A stretch of 49,329 nucleotides of DNA, taken from assembly GCF_025567415.1 (NCBI RefSeq), contig NZ_JAOQJV010000019.1, forward strand, positions 1 through 49,329, given 5' to 3'. This document shows, piece after piece, positions 25,132 through 33,119 of the stretch; the first letter of the stretch is position 1, and each line of letters opens with the position of its first letter. The notes under the pieces are model-generated. The model saw only the letters and a program-made list of their open reading frames with translations, was not told where the DNA came from and searched no databases. Source of the stretch: Claveliimonas ammoniilytica (GTDB lineage Bacteria > Bacillota > Clostridia > Lachnospirales > Lachnospiraceae). The position numbers and the translations under genes are program-made.

Positions 25132-25435
25132 ACTCTCATTGTTGTTGAGCGGGATTTCCGTCGCATTTGCAATCTTTTTCGGGATTTCCAATAAAAAGCG
25201 GAATGACAAAAAGGATGCAGAGCAGGAGACGGAGGAACGTGCGACAGCGAACACACTCATGATGACAAAACTGGAGAACATTGCCGACGATGTCAAAGAC
25301 ATCAAACGTGACTACAAAGAGACACGGGCAGAGGTGCAGGATTTACACGACAGGGTTCTCATAGTTGAGCAGTCATTGAAATCGTATCACAAGAGACTGG
25401 ACGGGATGAATTTGAACATTAAGACCGACCAATAA
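25121..25435 (+). CDS. Small membrane protein with coiled coil, XhlA/BhlA-like
   Basis: The 104-residue protein has one N-terminal membrane segment (residues 5-22), a basic stop-transfer NKKRNDKK, then a long coiled coil with heptad-like LENIADDVKDIKRDYKE. This layout resembles the XhlA/BhlA proteins that work beside holins in Bacillus phage lysis. The GTG start overlaps the previous gene. The family call is moderate; the membrane topology is clear. Confidence 0.6.
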   Translation: MTIELSLLLSGISVAFAIFFGISNKKRNDKKDAEQETEERATANTLMMTKLENIADDVKDIKRDYKETRAEVQDLHDRVLIVEQSLKSYHKRLDGMNLNIKTDQ

Positions 25436-25483
25436 CAGGAGGGCGGGAACAGGCAAGAATCAACCACATAAAGGAGGCAACAA

Positions 25484-25852
25484 GTGAACAAAAGCAGGAT
25501 GACGAACGCAGAGCGTCGCATGTATTTCCGGCATAAAAGAAAATTGTACCGGATAGAACAGCGGGCAGCAAAGCGGAAAAACAAAGTCTCCGGTCAGTTC
25601 ATGAATCGTGTTGTTATCTGTATGATTCTTGCAGCATTTATCTACACAGTTGTGGCGATTATAGTGTTTGTGAGAGTGGGTGCTGAACCATCAACATTGA
25701 CAGAGAATGTATTTCGATTCCTGTCAGTGGAGGGCGGTGCGATGGCACTCATTAAGTCAGTAAAGACGGTTACAAAGAAAGATACAGGAAAACAGCACGA
25801 GAACGAACCGGATGACATCAATGCAGACAATAATGAGGAGGTGCAGGGATGA
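25484..25852 (+). CDS. Hypothetical membrane protein in the lysis module
   Basis: The 122-residue protein has a strongly basic N terminus (residues 1-38, many Arg and Lys). One hydrophobic span follows (about 42-65, ICMILAAFIYTVVAIIVFV), then a second weak hydrophobic stretch near 83-90 and an acidic tail. GTG-rich start context: AAAGGAGGCAACAAGTG lies upstream of the initiator. It may assist the holin. I do not recognise a named family. Confidence 0.6.
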   Translation: MNKSRMTNAERRMYFRHKRKLYRIEQRAAKRKNKVSGQFMNRVVICMILAAFIYTVVAIIVFVRVGAEPSTLTENVFRFLSVEGGAMALIKSVKTVTKKDTGKQHENEPDDINADNNEEVQG

Positions 25853-26214
25853 AATTCATCGTTGAAAATTGGTTTGTTATCGTGGCAATAGCAGCAGTGG
25901 GAGGCTCTATCGGGTACGCAATTTATTCTTTTGTGAAAATGCCATCTGATAAGCAGTTGAACAAGGTCAGAGAGTGGCTCTTGTATGCGGTGACAAAAGC
26001 AGAAAAGGAACTGGGAGCAGGAACAGGAAAACTCAAACTCCGGTATGTGTACGACATGTTTGTGGCAAGGTTTGAGTGGCTTGCAAAGGTCATCACATTC
26101 GACATGTTCAGCATGATGGTGGATGAGGCTCTTGAGCAAATGAGAACGATGCTTGACAGCAATGAGGCGGTGCAGAAACTCATTGCGAACGAGGCAGGTG
26201 AGGGCAGTGAGTGA
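25849..26214 (+). CDS. Putative holin, LLH type
   Basis: The 121-residue protein has one N-terminal membrane span (about 7-28) with Gly and Ala residues. A cytoplasmic-type helical domain follows, containing VREWLLYAVTKAEKELGAGTGKLKLRYVY in two stretches. This matches the phage LLH-type holin family, where the domain follows a single span. It would form the membrane lesion that lets the endolysin out. ATGA overlap with the previous gene; the endolysin lies two genes on. Confidence 0.75.
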   Translation: MKFIVENWFVIVAIAAVGGSIGYAIYSFVKMPSDKQLNKVREWLLYAVTKAEKELGAGTGKLKLRYVYDMFVARFEWLAKVITFDMFSMMVDEALEQMRTMLDSNEAVQKLIANEAGEGSE

Positions 26215-26542
26215 AATTGAGATTTTCATGTCACAGCACTGGAGCACGATGGTGACGGTGTACATCATCGGGGCAGCAGTTACATTCGTTTTGACGTTTG
26301 TTATTTTTTGGATGCTTGAAAGGCAGTCCGAAAAAGAGGAGCGGGAAAAAGAGTTGTTTCCGGAATACTACGAGGAACAGGAAACGAAACAGGACAGAAT
26401 CATGGTCAAACTGACATTTTTCATTTTGTCGGTATTGGTGGCGGTGATATGGATAGGAGTTCCGTTCATACTGGCTTTTATATTCATTATGTCAGTGATA
26501 GATGATTCCGGAGATAAGAAACAAAAGGAGGAAAAGAAATGA
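26207..26542 (+). CDS. Hypothetical two-span membrane protein
   Basis: The 111-residue protein has two membrane spans, at about residues 15-36 and 68-94, with a charged Glu/Lys-rich segment between them (QSEKEEREKELFPEYYEEQE). Two spans around a charged loop is a common holin or antiholin topology. The GTG at 26207 is chosen because GAGGCAGGTGAGGG lies upstream. It overlaps both neighbours. It may modulate the holin. Confidence 0.6.
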   Translation: MSEIEIFMSQHWSTMVTVYIIGAAVTFVLTFVIFWMLERQSEKEEREKELFPEYYEEQETKQDRIMVKLTFFILSVLVAVIWIGVPFILAFIFIMSVIDDSGDKKQKEEKK

Positions 26543-27354
26543 TTTCAAATTGCGGACACGACGAGAGAGGAAAATATTCCGGAGGAAAAGCCGGAGATCA
26601 GACGGGAACAGAGTGGCAGGTTATAAACTGGTATAACAGACCGTGGAAATGCGTTCTCCGTCATCCGGATGCAGCAACGAGAAAACTCATTGCACAGATG
26701 GCAAAGGCAGCAGCAGTCAACAATATGGTCGGATATTGTCAGTCGCACAGGGGAACATTTTGGACGAACCTTGCGGATTCAAATTTCGACCCTGCTCAAA
26801 TCACAGTTCCGTGCGAGGCTGACTGTTCGTCCGGTGTTGCTGCAATCGTAAAAGGTGCAGGATATAGACTGAAAAATGAGAAACTGAAAAATGTGAGCAC
26901 TGCATGTTATACCGGAAACCTGCGGGCAGCACTCAAGGCAGCAGGATTCGAGGTGCTGACAGATAAAAAATATCTGACATCAGATGCGTATTTGCTTGAG
27001 GGCGACATTCTGTTGAACGATGGTGCTCATGTGGCGACGAACCTCACCAATGGAGCAAAGGCATCCGGAGGAGGTGCATCGCAGACAGTTCCAATCAATA
27101 GCAACATGAAACTGGAGACCGCAAAAGGGTTCAACAAGAGCCTTGCAGGAACGTACAAGGTAACGGGAGCAGGAGCGTTGAATCTACGGTCGGGGGCAGG
27201 AACAGGAAAAGACAAGAAAGTCTTGACGACAATGCAGAGCGGAGAGACGTGTCAGTGTTATGGATATTACACGGATGTGTCCGGAGTGAAGTGGTTGTAT
27301 GTAGCATATAAAAACGTGGTGGGATTTGCGTCGAGCAAATATCTCAAAAAGTAG
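26539..27354 (+). CDS. Endolysin, NlpC/P60-CHAP-type peptidase with SH3 domain
   Basis: The 271-residue protein has a papain-like catalytic half: EADCSSGVAAIVKGAG contains the catalytic Cys (near residue 96) and DGAHVATNL the catalytic His (near residue 162). A Ser/Gly linker leads to a C-terminal SH3-like wall-binding domain (about 205-271) with ALNLRSGAGTGKDKKVL and GVKWLYVAYKNVVGFASSKYL. No signal peptide, as expected for holin-dependent release. It cleaves peptidoglycan at the end of infection. Confidence 0.85.
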   Translation: MISNCGHDERGKYSGGKAGDQTGTEWQVINWYNRPWKCVLRHPDAATRKLIAQMAKAAAVNNMVGYCQSHRGTFWTNLADSNFDPAQITVPCEADCSSGVAAIVKGAGYRLKNEKLKNVSTACYTGNLRAALKAAGFEVLTDKKYLTSDAYLLEGDILLNDGAHVATNLTNGAKASGGGASQTVPINSNMKLETAKGFNKSLAGTYKVTGAGALNLRSGAGTGKDKKVLTTMQSGETCQCYGYYTDVSGVKWLYVAYKNVVGFASSKYLKK

Positions 27355-27371
27355 CAGAGGAGGGCGAAAAC

Positions 27372-28097
27372 ATGTTATACTATTTAGGCAAAGGAACGGA
27401 GTTCAAAAAAGAGGACTGCAAGGAATACAAGACAATCGAGGGAGCGTTGAAAGCGGCAGCAAAAAACGAGGAACTGGTTGTGTGGGATGAAAACGGAAAC
27501 GTCATCGGCTCACTCACGGACAATGTTCCGGAGGGAGCACTGGAGACAAATCCCGACGGTAGCGTGAACACCTACAATGCAGACGGGAACAAGGTCGGCA
27601 CGATGACCGCAGAGGAACTCAAAGCAGCAACAACCCTCACCGATGAAAAGGATGCAGAGGGGCAGCAGGGCAACGCAGGAGCGTCCACAGACGACGAAAA
27701 CGGAGGCACTGGAGGAAATACACCAGTAGAACCGGAAAACGGGCAGAATGGGGCAAATAGCGAGCAGGAGAACGGACAGCAGACCTCCGGTGATGGAGAC
27801 GATGCAGCAGGGCAGGAGACATCCGGAGACGATGAAAGAAAAACAGAGGAACAGGTGTCCGATTCTGACACAATCTATCCGGAAAAGACTACAAGAGCGA
27901 TCGTTGATTGTGATGGTGCTCTGAATCTCCGTCGTTCTGCATCATGGGGCAATGAAAGCATCTGCGGACGTGCAGTGAGAGGACAGTCGTATTATATCAA
28001 GGCAATTCACACAGTAGAGGGAAAGAAAATGCTTGAGACTATCGACGGAATTTTCCTGTCCGGTCAGCCGGAGCATGTTCGCATCATTGAGGTGTAA
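27372..28097 (+). CDS. Acidic SH3-domain protein after the endolysin
   Basis: The 241-residue protein has three parts. The N-terminal domain (1-90) has a repeated VVWDENGNVIGSL / NTYNADGNKVGTM pattern. A long acidic, Gly/Asn/Gln/Glu-rich disordered linker follows (about 95-170). The C-terminal SH3-like domain contains CDGALNLRRSASWG. It could be an accessory wall-binding protein or a secondary lysis factor. It is the last clear phage gene before the terminator and right boundary. Confidence 0.6.
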   Translation: MLYYLGKGTEFKKEDCKEYKTIEGALKAAAKNEELVVWDENGNVIGSLTDNVPEGALETNPDGSVNTYNADGNKVGTMTAEELKAATTLTDEKDAEGQQGNAGASTDDENGGTGGNTPVEPENGQNGANSEQENGQQTSGDGDDAAGQETSGDDERKTEEQVSDSDTIYPEKTTRAIVDCDGALNLRRSASWGNESICGRAVRGQSYYIKAIHTVEGKKMLETIDGIFLSGQPEHVRIIEV

Positions 28098-28255
28098 GTT
28101 CCGGACGGGTGTGTTATAATAAAACAACGGGAGAACTCTCCGAGGAGTTTGAGTAACACACGGGTAACTGACAAAATCCTTGAAAAGCCTTATTTTTCAA
28201 GGGTCGGAATTATGCAAACGATAATCGACTGCTCAGACTATATCAAAATGGTTCA

Positions 28256-28289
28256 AAAACCCCGGAAAATCAAGGTTTTCCGGGGTTTT
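28256..28289 (+). terminator. Strong rho-independent terminator behind the phage late operon
   Basis: A perfect 14-bp inverted repeat (AAAACCCCGGAAAA with its complement) around a six-base loop ends in a T-rich tract. A short inverted repeat CTATATCA/TGATATAG (28238-28245 and 28307-28314) flanks it. It ends the lysis operon. From here to 28,565 I see only the repeats and hairpin listed next. Confidence 0.9.
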
Positions 28290-28347
28290 CTTATACCTAA
28301 ACGAGCTGATATAGTTTGACCAAACGAGAGCCGTTTTCACCCAATTT

Positions 28348-28422
28348 TTAGTGGTTAAATATAGGACAACCGGCAAAAATGGGGTCAAAAAACGGCCTTA
28401 GTGGTTAAAAAATAGGACAACC
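28348..28422 (+). repeat. Pair of direct repeats near the right prophage end
   Basis: Two near-identical copies of a 24/25-base unit, TTAGTGGTTAAA then ATAGGACAACC, lie at 28348-28371 and 28398-28422, a period of about 50 bases. Their place between the last phage gene and the bacterial sequence suggests binding sites for a recombinase or regulator. Function is unknown. Confidence 0.7.
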
Positions 28423-28543
28423 AGAGAGCAATTTCGGGGGTATTTTTGAAGGTGATTTTGGCACTCTCAGACACCGGATTTTTTGCTAGAGGGTTTGGCA
28501 TAATCTGACCAAATCTGAACAATTAAATATGATTCTAATGCAG

Positions 28544-28574
28544 GCACTCAGTAATAAATAACTGGGTGCTTTTT
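28544..28574 (+). terminator. Terminator-like hairpin at the prophage/host boundary
   Basis: GCACTCAGT and ACTGGGTGC form a 9-bp stem with one T-G pair around AATAAATA, followed by five T residues. It directly precedes, and partly overlaps, the first codons of the truncated CD1845-like frame. It is either the last phage element or part of the attachment region. Confidence 0.55.
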
Positions 28575-28829
28575 CTATTTCCAGAAGCACTTTTTGTCTG
28601 GATATGTCTTGGCCTGGTTTATGTATCCGGTCTGGTTCTGGGGCTTATCAGCATGATTCTTGCTTTGTTAGGTGTGGCAGTGTTGATTATATATTCTCCG
28701 CAGAACGGGTTTATTTTGTTGTTGATGGCATTTTTGATTAGTCCGATGGGGCTGCCGCTGGCTGCGATCTGGCTGCTGGGAAAGGTGCAGAGTTTGAAAT
28801 TTGCGATACAGGATTGGATGTATGGGTAA
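28566..28829 (+). pseudogene. CD1845-family mobile-element membrane protein, N terminus missing
   Basis: The 87-residue remnant matches the C-terminal part of the CD1845 family, small membrane proteins of CTn5/Tn1549-type conjugative elements. Matching features are FVWICLGLVYVSG, LLMAFLISPMGLP, and the ending LKFAIQDWMYG. About 20-25 N-terminal residues with the first hydrophobic segment are missing, and an in-frame stop lies at 28536-28538. Family homology begins near 28,580, just behind phage-type sequence, so the prophage probably inserted here. Confidence 0.65.
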
Positions 28830-28901
28830 ATGATGCGAATATAATCTGGAATGAAAAGAAGCAGGACAATGGGAAATGAGACCCAATGCCCTGCTTCTTG
28901 G

Positions 28902-30314
28902 TTATTTGGAATGAACGGTAGTGTATTTCTGTTTTTTGCTTTTGGGTTTGTCTGGAAACATCATTTCAAGTTTACCAGAAGATAATAAAGGCTTGAGGTA
29001 ATATTTGCTGAAGTGAGAACGGCTGGAAACATCAATATATGCTTGCATTTCATCTCGACTTTTAGGATCTGCACAAAATTCCAATAGCAAGTTTTGCTTG
29101 CTGATCACAGATGTATCATGTGCTGTATCATGTGCGGCATCATGTACGGAAGCACCGCACATGTTGTAGTTTACATTTTTCAAGATGACTCTGAAATCTG
29201 TTGCTGTTGAGGTAAATTCAGGCTTATATGTCGCTGTATATCCAGGTAGCTTTTCGGTTTCACTGACGATTTTGCGTAGGCCACTTCCACGGCGTTCCAT
29301 GTACTTCATGCGGTGGAACAGGTCAGCAATCACAGGGTTTCGTCGCATGGAACGGATACTGTAAATATCGTATTCCTGAATTGAGCCGCCGCCAAACATA
29401 CCGCCCGGAGATGTGATTTCCACCCGATCATCAAACATATCAATATGGATTTCGCTGCCAAGCACAATATAATCACGATGGATAAGCGCATTGACAAGAG
29501 CCTCTGTCACAGCTCGTTCAGCATAATCCGGCTTGTCTACACGATACTGTGCCTTTTTGACAAAACGGACTTTGGAATTATTGCGAATAAATTCACTGCC
29601 GCTGTTCAGTAAATAAATCAAATTTCCCTCATATTCTTTATCGTCCAGCGCATCATCAAAGATAGAGCCTTTTTCCAAGCCATTCCACCGGGTACAGAAC
29701 ATACGGGAGTTATAAACCGTGTGCTGATCGGTCATGAGTTTTCCGGCATTGGTCAGGAGTCCATTTTTATCAGTCAAACCAAAGGAAACATAATCGAATG
29801 GCTCAAAGCGGAGACCGGTCCGTTCCAGATAGGTTGCTTCCAGAAGTGTAAAGCTGTAATCCTTTTTTACCGCGTCTGTTGTTAGGGTATCAAAGGACTG
29901 ATTGGTTCCCTTTAAGATCAGTTCATTCACAATGTAATCAGGGGCAATTACGCTTTCATTTCCAACACGGATATATGCTTCCATCACGCCGTCTGCCTTG
30001 TAATAATATGGGGTGCTGCGGCCGGGAGAAACCTCCAGAGCTAATAGATTTTTACCATCTTCCTGTAATGGTTTTAAGATAAACTGAGGTAATGGTGTGA
30101 TTCGTTCTTTGATTAAGCGGCTGATCGCCTCAGCATCCTTTTGAACATCGGACAAGCCAATAGGTTTCCGGTCATCAGAGATTCCGAAAAACAGAGTTCC
30201 GCCGATTCCATTAGAAAAGGAACTGACACTTTTTAACCAGCTTTTGGGTTTCTTTATTTCAAGTGCAACTTTGAAATCACATTCGGTTGCTTCAGCAATT
30301 AGCTGTTCTATCAT
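28902..30314 (-). CDS. Schlafen-like AlbA_2/AAA_4 domain protein (ATP-binding, regulatory)
   Basis: The 470-residue protein starts at ATG 30314, with AAAGGAGG 8 bases upstream. The N-terminal AlbA_2 (Schlafen AAA_4) domain has FKVALEIKKPKSWLKSVSSFSNG split by GGTLFFGISD; the usual ESxxLEFK acidic motif is modified. A middle part has RAVTEALVNALIHRDY and DMFDDRVEITSPGG, the helicase-like ATP-binding C-terminal of this family. A winged-helix tail follows. Such proteins are common cargo of Firmicutes conjugative elements. Function is unproven. Confidence 0.8.
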   Translation of the reverse strand: MIEQLIAEATECDFKVALEIKKPKSWLKSVSSFSNGIGGTLFFGISDDRKPIGLSDVQKDAEAISRLIKERITPLPQFILKPLQEDGKNLLALEVSPGRSTPYYYKADGVMEAYIRVGNESVIAPDYIVNELILKGTNQSFDTLTTDAVKKDYSFTLLEATYLERTGLRFEPFDYVSFGLTDKNGLLTNAGKLMTDQHTVYNSRMFCTRWNGLEKGSIFDDALDDKEYEGNLIYLLNSGSEFIRNNSKVRFVKKAQYRVDKPDYAERAVTEALVNALIHRDYIVLGSEIHIDMFDDRVEITSPGGMFGGGSIQEYDIYSIRSMRRNPVIADLFHRMKYMERRGSGLRKIVSETEKLPGYTATYKPEFTSTATDFRVILKNVNYNMCGASVHDAAHDTAHDTSVISKQNLLLEFCADPKSRDEMQAYIDVSSRSHFSKYYLKPLLSSGKLEMMFPDKPKSKKQKYTTVHSK

Positions 30315-30428
30315 AAAATCCCTCCTTTGAGGTATTGGTAGTTTCTTTATATTATACCCATAAGGAGAGTTTATTTCAACGATAGGCACAAAGAGTTCAT
30401 AGAAAATATTTTGAGAGGATGGCTTTTT

Positions 30429-30845
30429 ATGGCAACTACAAGAATCATACCGCTTCATGTCGGCAAAGGCCGCACAGAAAGTCGGGCGATCAGTGACATC
30501 ATCGACTATGTAGCAAACTCACAGAAAACAGATAACGGCAAGCTCATTACCAGCTATGCGTGTGACAGCCGGACTGCGGATGCAGAGTTTCTTCCGCCCC
30601 GGCGAGATTACTCCGGAAGAAGCTAACCGGCTGGGTGTGGAATTTGCCAAGCGATTTACCAAAGGCAATCATGCCTTTGTGGTCTGTACTCACATAGACA
30701 AGTCGCACATTCATAATCACATTATCTGGTCATCGGTCAGCTTAGAATATGACCGGAAATTCCGAAACTTTTGGGGCAGCACCAAGGCGGTTCGCCGATT
30801 AAGTGATACCATCTGCATTGAAAACGGACTGTCCATTGTAGAGAA
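30429..30845 (+). pseudogene. MobA/MobL-type relaxase, disrupted and truncated
   Basis: The first frame (ATTRIIPLHVGKGRTESRAI through SYACDSRTADAEF) is a typical Tn1549-like relaxase N terminus. At about 30,585 the reading shifts to another frame that continues FRPGEITPEEANRLG and THIDKSHIHNHIIWSS, the HUH nuclease motif. About 20 or more residues normally between these parts are absent, so an internal deletion caused the frameshift. Homology stops near 30,845, where a transposase fragment begins. The gene is not functional. Confidence 0.8.
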
Positions 30846-30990
30846 TAGATTCATAGTTTTGAATCCATTGTTGGACAGATGCGAGACTTACAGCAAACAT
30901 ATCGGCAATTCGCCGTTGGCTTTCTTTTCCCTCCAGATATAGATTTACAGCATATATCTTATCCTCAACAGATACTTTTCTTTTAGACAT
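30845..30990 (-). pseudogene. Transposase OrfA fragment (IS3-like helix-turn-helix)
   Basis: On the minus strand the frame begins MSKRKVSVEDKIYAVNLYLEG and SQRRIADMFAVSLASVQQWI, the N-terminal helix-turn-helix of IS3-type OrfA transposases. It is cut after about 49 residues where relaxase sequence begins. A ribosome binding site GGAGGGAG precedes its ATG. This is an insertion-sequence remnant inside the relaxase. Confidence 0.7.
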
Positions 30991-30993
30991 AAA

Positions 30994-31056
30994 ATATGCT
31001 CCCTCCTAAGTGACAAGTTTTTATTATTTCACTTGTCTACCTAGAAGGGAGCATAT
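30994..31056. repeat. Imperfect inverted repeat upstream of the transposase fragment
   Basis: ATATGCTCCCT (30994-31004) pairs perfectly with 31046-31056, and GACAAGT (31012-31018) with 31031-31037, around a T/A-rich loop. It covers the leader of the transposase remnant and lies just before the TlpA-like gene stop on the minus strand. It may be an IS end region or a terminator for the minus-strand redox operon. Confidence 0.6.
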
Positions 31057-31081
31057 CATCACGACAGCTCCTTTTTCTCTA

Positions 31082-31984
31082 TTATTTATTCGTATTATCT
31101 GCATCAATTACAGATTGAATCTGTTTCATCAAAGTATCATAGTTATCCTGGTTATCAATTCCACCGAGCATAGGATCACCCACAATATTACCGTTTCTGT
31201 CAACTAGTATTGTTGTAGGAAATGCCATAATACCGGAGGCGTATTTGCCTGCATCTGAAGTAGAGTCAATGGAGAGATTGCGATATTTGGCACCCTGACT
31301 TTCGAGAATGGATGCTGCTTCTTTAATGGCAGATTTATTTTCGTCGAAGGTTTCGGTGTTGATGCCTATTACTTCGCCTCCCATTTCCTTAATGGCATCG
31401 TTCAATTCGTTAAGCTTAGACAGCTCAGCAACACAAGGTTTGCAGACGGTAAACCAGAAATTAACGACAGTTACTGCATTTTTGGAAAACAGGCTTTCAT
31501 CAACAGAATTGCCATCATAATCTTTGCCGGAAAAATTCTTAAAAGGAGATGCATCGTCGGAAGTGTTTTTCTGGCTATCTGATGCGGCATTTTTCTTTTC
31601 GAGTTCTGCGATCTGTTCCTCGATTTTTCGTATCGTTTCAATATCATCTGTAAGTATTTTCAGTTCGTCATCTGTAAAAGAATCTTTGTTTGATTCAACT
31701 GTGTCAGCCAGATAATCCGCATAATTTCCGTTTGGATCAGCAGCGCTTTTATTCATCATGCCAAATGCTTTATCCCATACATCTTTATGATCTGCAAAGA
31801 GCTGGTTTTCCTGCTGATACAAATCATCCAGTTTCGTATTGGAATCGTCAGAAGAGTCTGTGCTGGATTCAGTCTGGGTATTCTGAGAATTTTCAGTGTC
31901 TGAAGTTCCGTTTCCGTTGCATGCTGTAAGTAATAATGCTACGCAGAGTGTAAAAATAGAAATAAATGTTCTTTTTGTTTTCAT
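31082..31984 (-). CDS. TlpA/ResA-like thioredoxin-fold lipoprotein
   Basis: A lipoprotein signal peptide (LCVALLLTACNG, lipobox Cys at residue 22) is followed by a Ser/Thr/Asp-rich linker. A helical extension lies at residues about 50-135 and a thioredoxin fold from about 148. The active site is WFTVCKPC, with the cis-Pro loop in GIMAFPTTILVDRNG. It is an extracytoplasmic thiol-disulfide oxidoreductase. It is last in a minus-strand operon with a polyferredoxin membrane protein, which may feed it electrons. Confidence 0.9.
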   Translation of the reverse strand: MKTKRTFISIFTLCVALLLTACNGNGTSDTENSQNTQTESSTDSSDDSNTKLDDLYQQENQLFADHKDVWDKAFGMMNKSAADPNGNYADYLADTVESNKDSFTDDELKILTDDIETIRKIEEQIAELEKKNAASDSQKNTSDDASPFKNFSGKDYDGNSVDESLFSKNAVTVVNFWFTVCKPCVAELSKLNELNDAIKEMGGEVIGINTETFDENKSAIKEAASILESQGAKYRNLSIDSTSDAGKYASGIMAFPTTILVDRNGNIVGDPMLGGIDNQDNYDTLMKQIQSVIDADNTNK

Positions 31985-32011
31985 GAATAATTGCTCCTTT
32001 AAATAATAGTA

Positions 32012-32893
32012 TTAAGATGAATGGTTACCCATAAACTCATAGTGGATGGCATCTTTCGGACAAGCCTTTATACAGGCTCCGCATCGTATGCATTCCGGAT
32101 GGTCTGAAGTTTTACACACATCGACATCCATTTTGCATGCCGTTGAACATTGGCCGCATCCGACGCATTTGCTGTTCTCAACTTTGATCGAAAGAAAGCT
32201 TACCTTATTAAACAATGAATAGATTGCTCCAAGAGGACAAATCCATTTACAGAAGGGTCTGTAAAATATAACACTTAACACAACAACTGTGATTAGAATA
32301 ACGCATTTAAAAGAAAAAAGCGTTCCCAGTGCAGACCGTATAGCAGCATTTCCAAGTGAGAGAGGTATAGCTCCTTCCAAAACGCCTTGCGGACAAATGT
32401 ATTTACAGAAGAATGGATCACCCATTCCTATTGAGTTCGTTACAAACATTGGAAGAAGTATAACGAAAATAATAAGAATGATATATTTCAGGTATCTTAG
32501 CGGCTTCAGGCGGGCTGTAGAAAATTTTTTCCCCGGGATTTTATGAAGTAAATCCTGAAACCATCCAAACGGGCACAAAAAACCACATATAAATCTTCCA
32601 AGTGTCACACCGAGCAAAATAAAAAAACCGGTTATGTAGTATGAAAATTTAAAGCTGGATGATCCGACAACCGCCTGAAAGGCTCCGATCGGGCATGCTC
32701 CCGTTGCAGCAGGACAGGAATAACAGTTTAATCCCGGTACACATACTGTTTTAGCATTGCCCTGATATATGGTTGCTTTAAACAAATTGGGAATATGAAT
32801 ATTGGTGAGCAGTGTGGCACCTGCCTGTATCCATCCGCGTATTCCGGCTGCTTTTTTTGACAGTAAATTCTTTTTCTTATCCAATTCCGACAC
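32012..32893 (-). CDS. Membrane-bound 4Fe-4S polyferredoxin (NapH/CcoG-like)
   Basis: The 293-residue protein has several membrane spans (about 80-100, 130-150, 190-215). Cys motifs near the membrane are CYSCPAATGACPIG, CGFLCPFGW and CKYICPQG. Two C-terminal ferredoxin clusters follow, CVGCGQCSTAC and CIRCGACIKACP. It probably moves electrons across or along the membrane to the adjacent TlpA-like thiol oxidoreductase. The family is frequent in Clostridia and in CTn5-type cargo. Confidence 0.88.
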   Translation of the reverse strand: MSELDKKKNLLSKKAAGIRGWIQAGATLLTNIHIPNLFKATIYQGNAKTVCVPGLNCYSCPAATGACPIGAFQAVVGSSSFKFSYYITGFFILLGVTLGRFICGFLCPFGWFQDLLHKIPGKKFSTARLKPLRYLKYIILIIFVILLPMFVTNSIGMGDPFFCKYICPQGVLEGAIPLSLGNAAIRSALGTLFSFKCVILITVVVLSVIFYRPFCKWICPLGAIYSLFNKVSFLSIKVENSKCVGCGQCSTACKMDVDVCKTSDHPECIRCGACIKACPKDAIHYEFMGNHSS

Positions 32894-33017
32894 ACTCCAG
32901 ACATAATTTTATTGCTTTACCAAGCACGACAGCTGCTTCACCCCTGATTACACCATAGCTAACCATAGTTATACCTGTGATGAGCAAAATAATTTGAGAT
33001 GATTTTTTGCATTTCAA
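32877..33017 (-). CDS. CD1871A-family CXXC-motif small membrane protein
   Basis: The 46-residue protein has one membrane span (IILLITGITMVSYGVI) followed by GEAAVVLGKAIKLCLECVGIG. This is the CD1871A family pattern with its terminal C-L-E-C motif. The TTG at 33017 is chosen because AAAGGAG lies about 10 bases upstream; longer in-frame starts lack a site. It overlaps the polyferredoxin start, so the three minus-strand genes form one redox operon. Confidence 0.75.
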   Translation of the reverse strand: MKCKKSSQIILLITGITMVSYGVIRGEAAVVLGKAIKLCLECVGIG

Positions 33018-33049
33018 GTTTTTATTACTCCTTTCGTTTGTTGTATTTG

Positions 33050-33078
33050 TTGACCAGCTGACATTGGTATTATACAAT
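33050..33078 (+). promoter_or_regulatory. Candidate promoter for the two-component system
   Basis: TTGACC (33050-33055), a 17-base spacer and TACAAT (33073-33078) form a plausible sigma-A promoter toward the response regulator. An inverted repeat CCAGCT/AGCTGG overlaps it (33054-33059 and 33079-33084). This could be an operator in the divergent region between the regulator and the redox operon. Confidence 0.5.
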
Positions 33079-33119
33079 AGCTGGTGTAAAATTATTGTTA
33101 AGAAACAGGTGAAAGAATC

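Noticed and set aside
28346..28425. Two direct repeats as a CRISPR array
   Set aside because: Only two copies, AT-rich, no cas genes and no further spacers.
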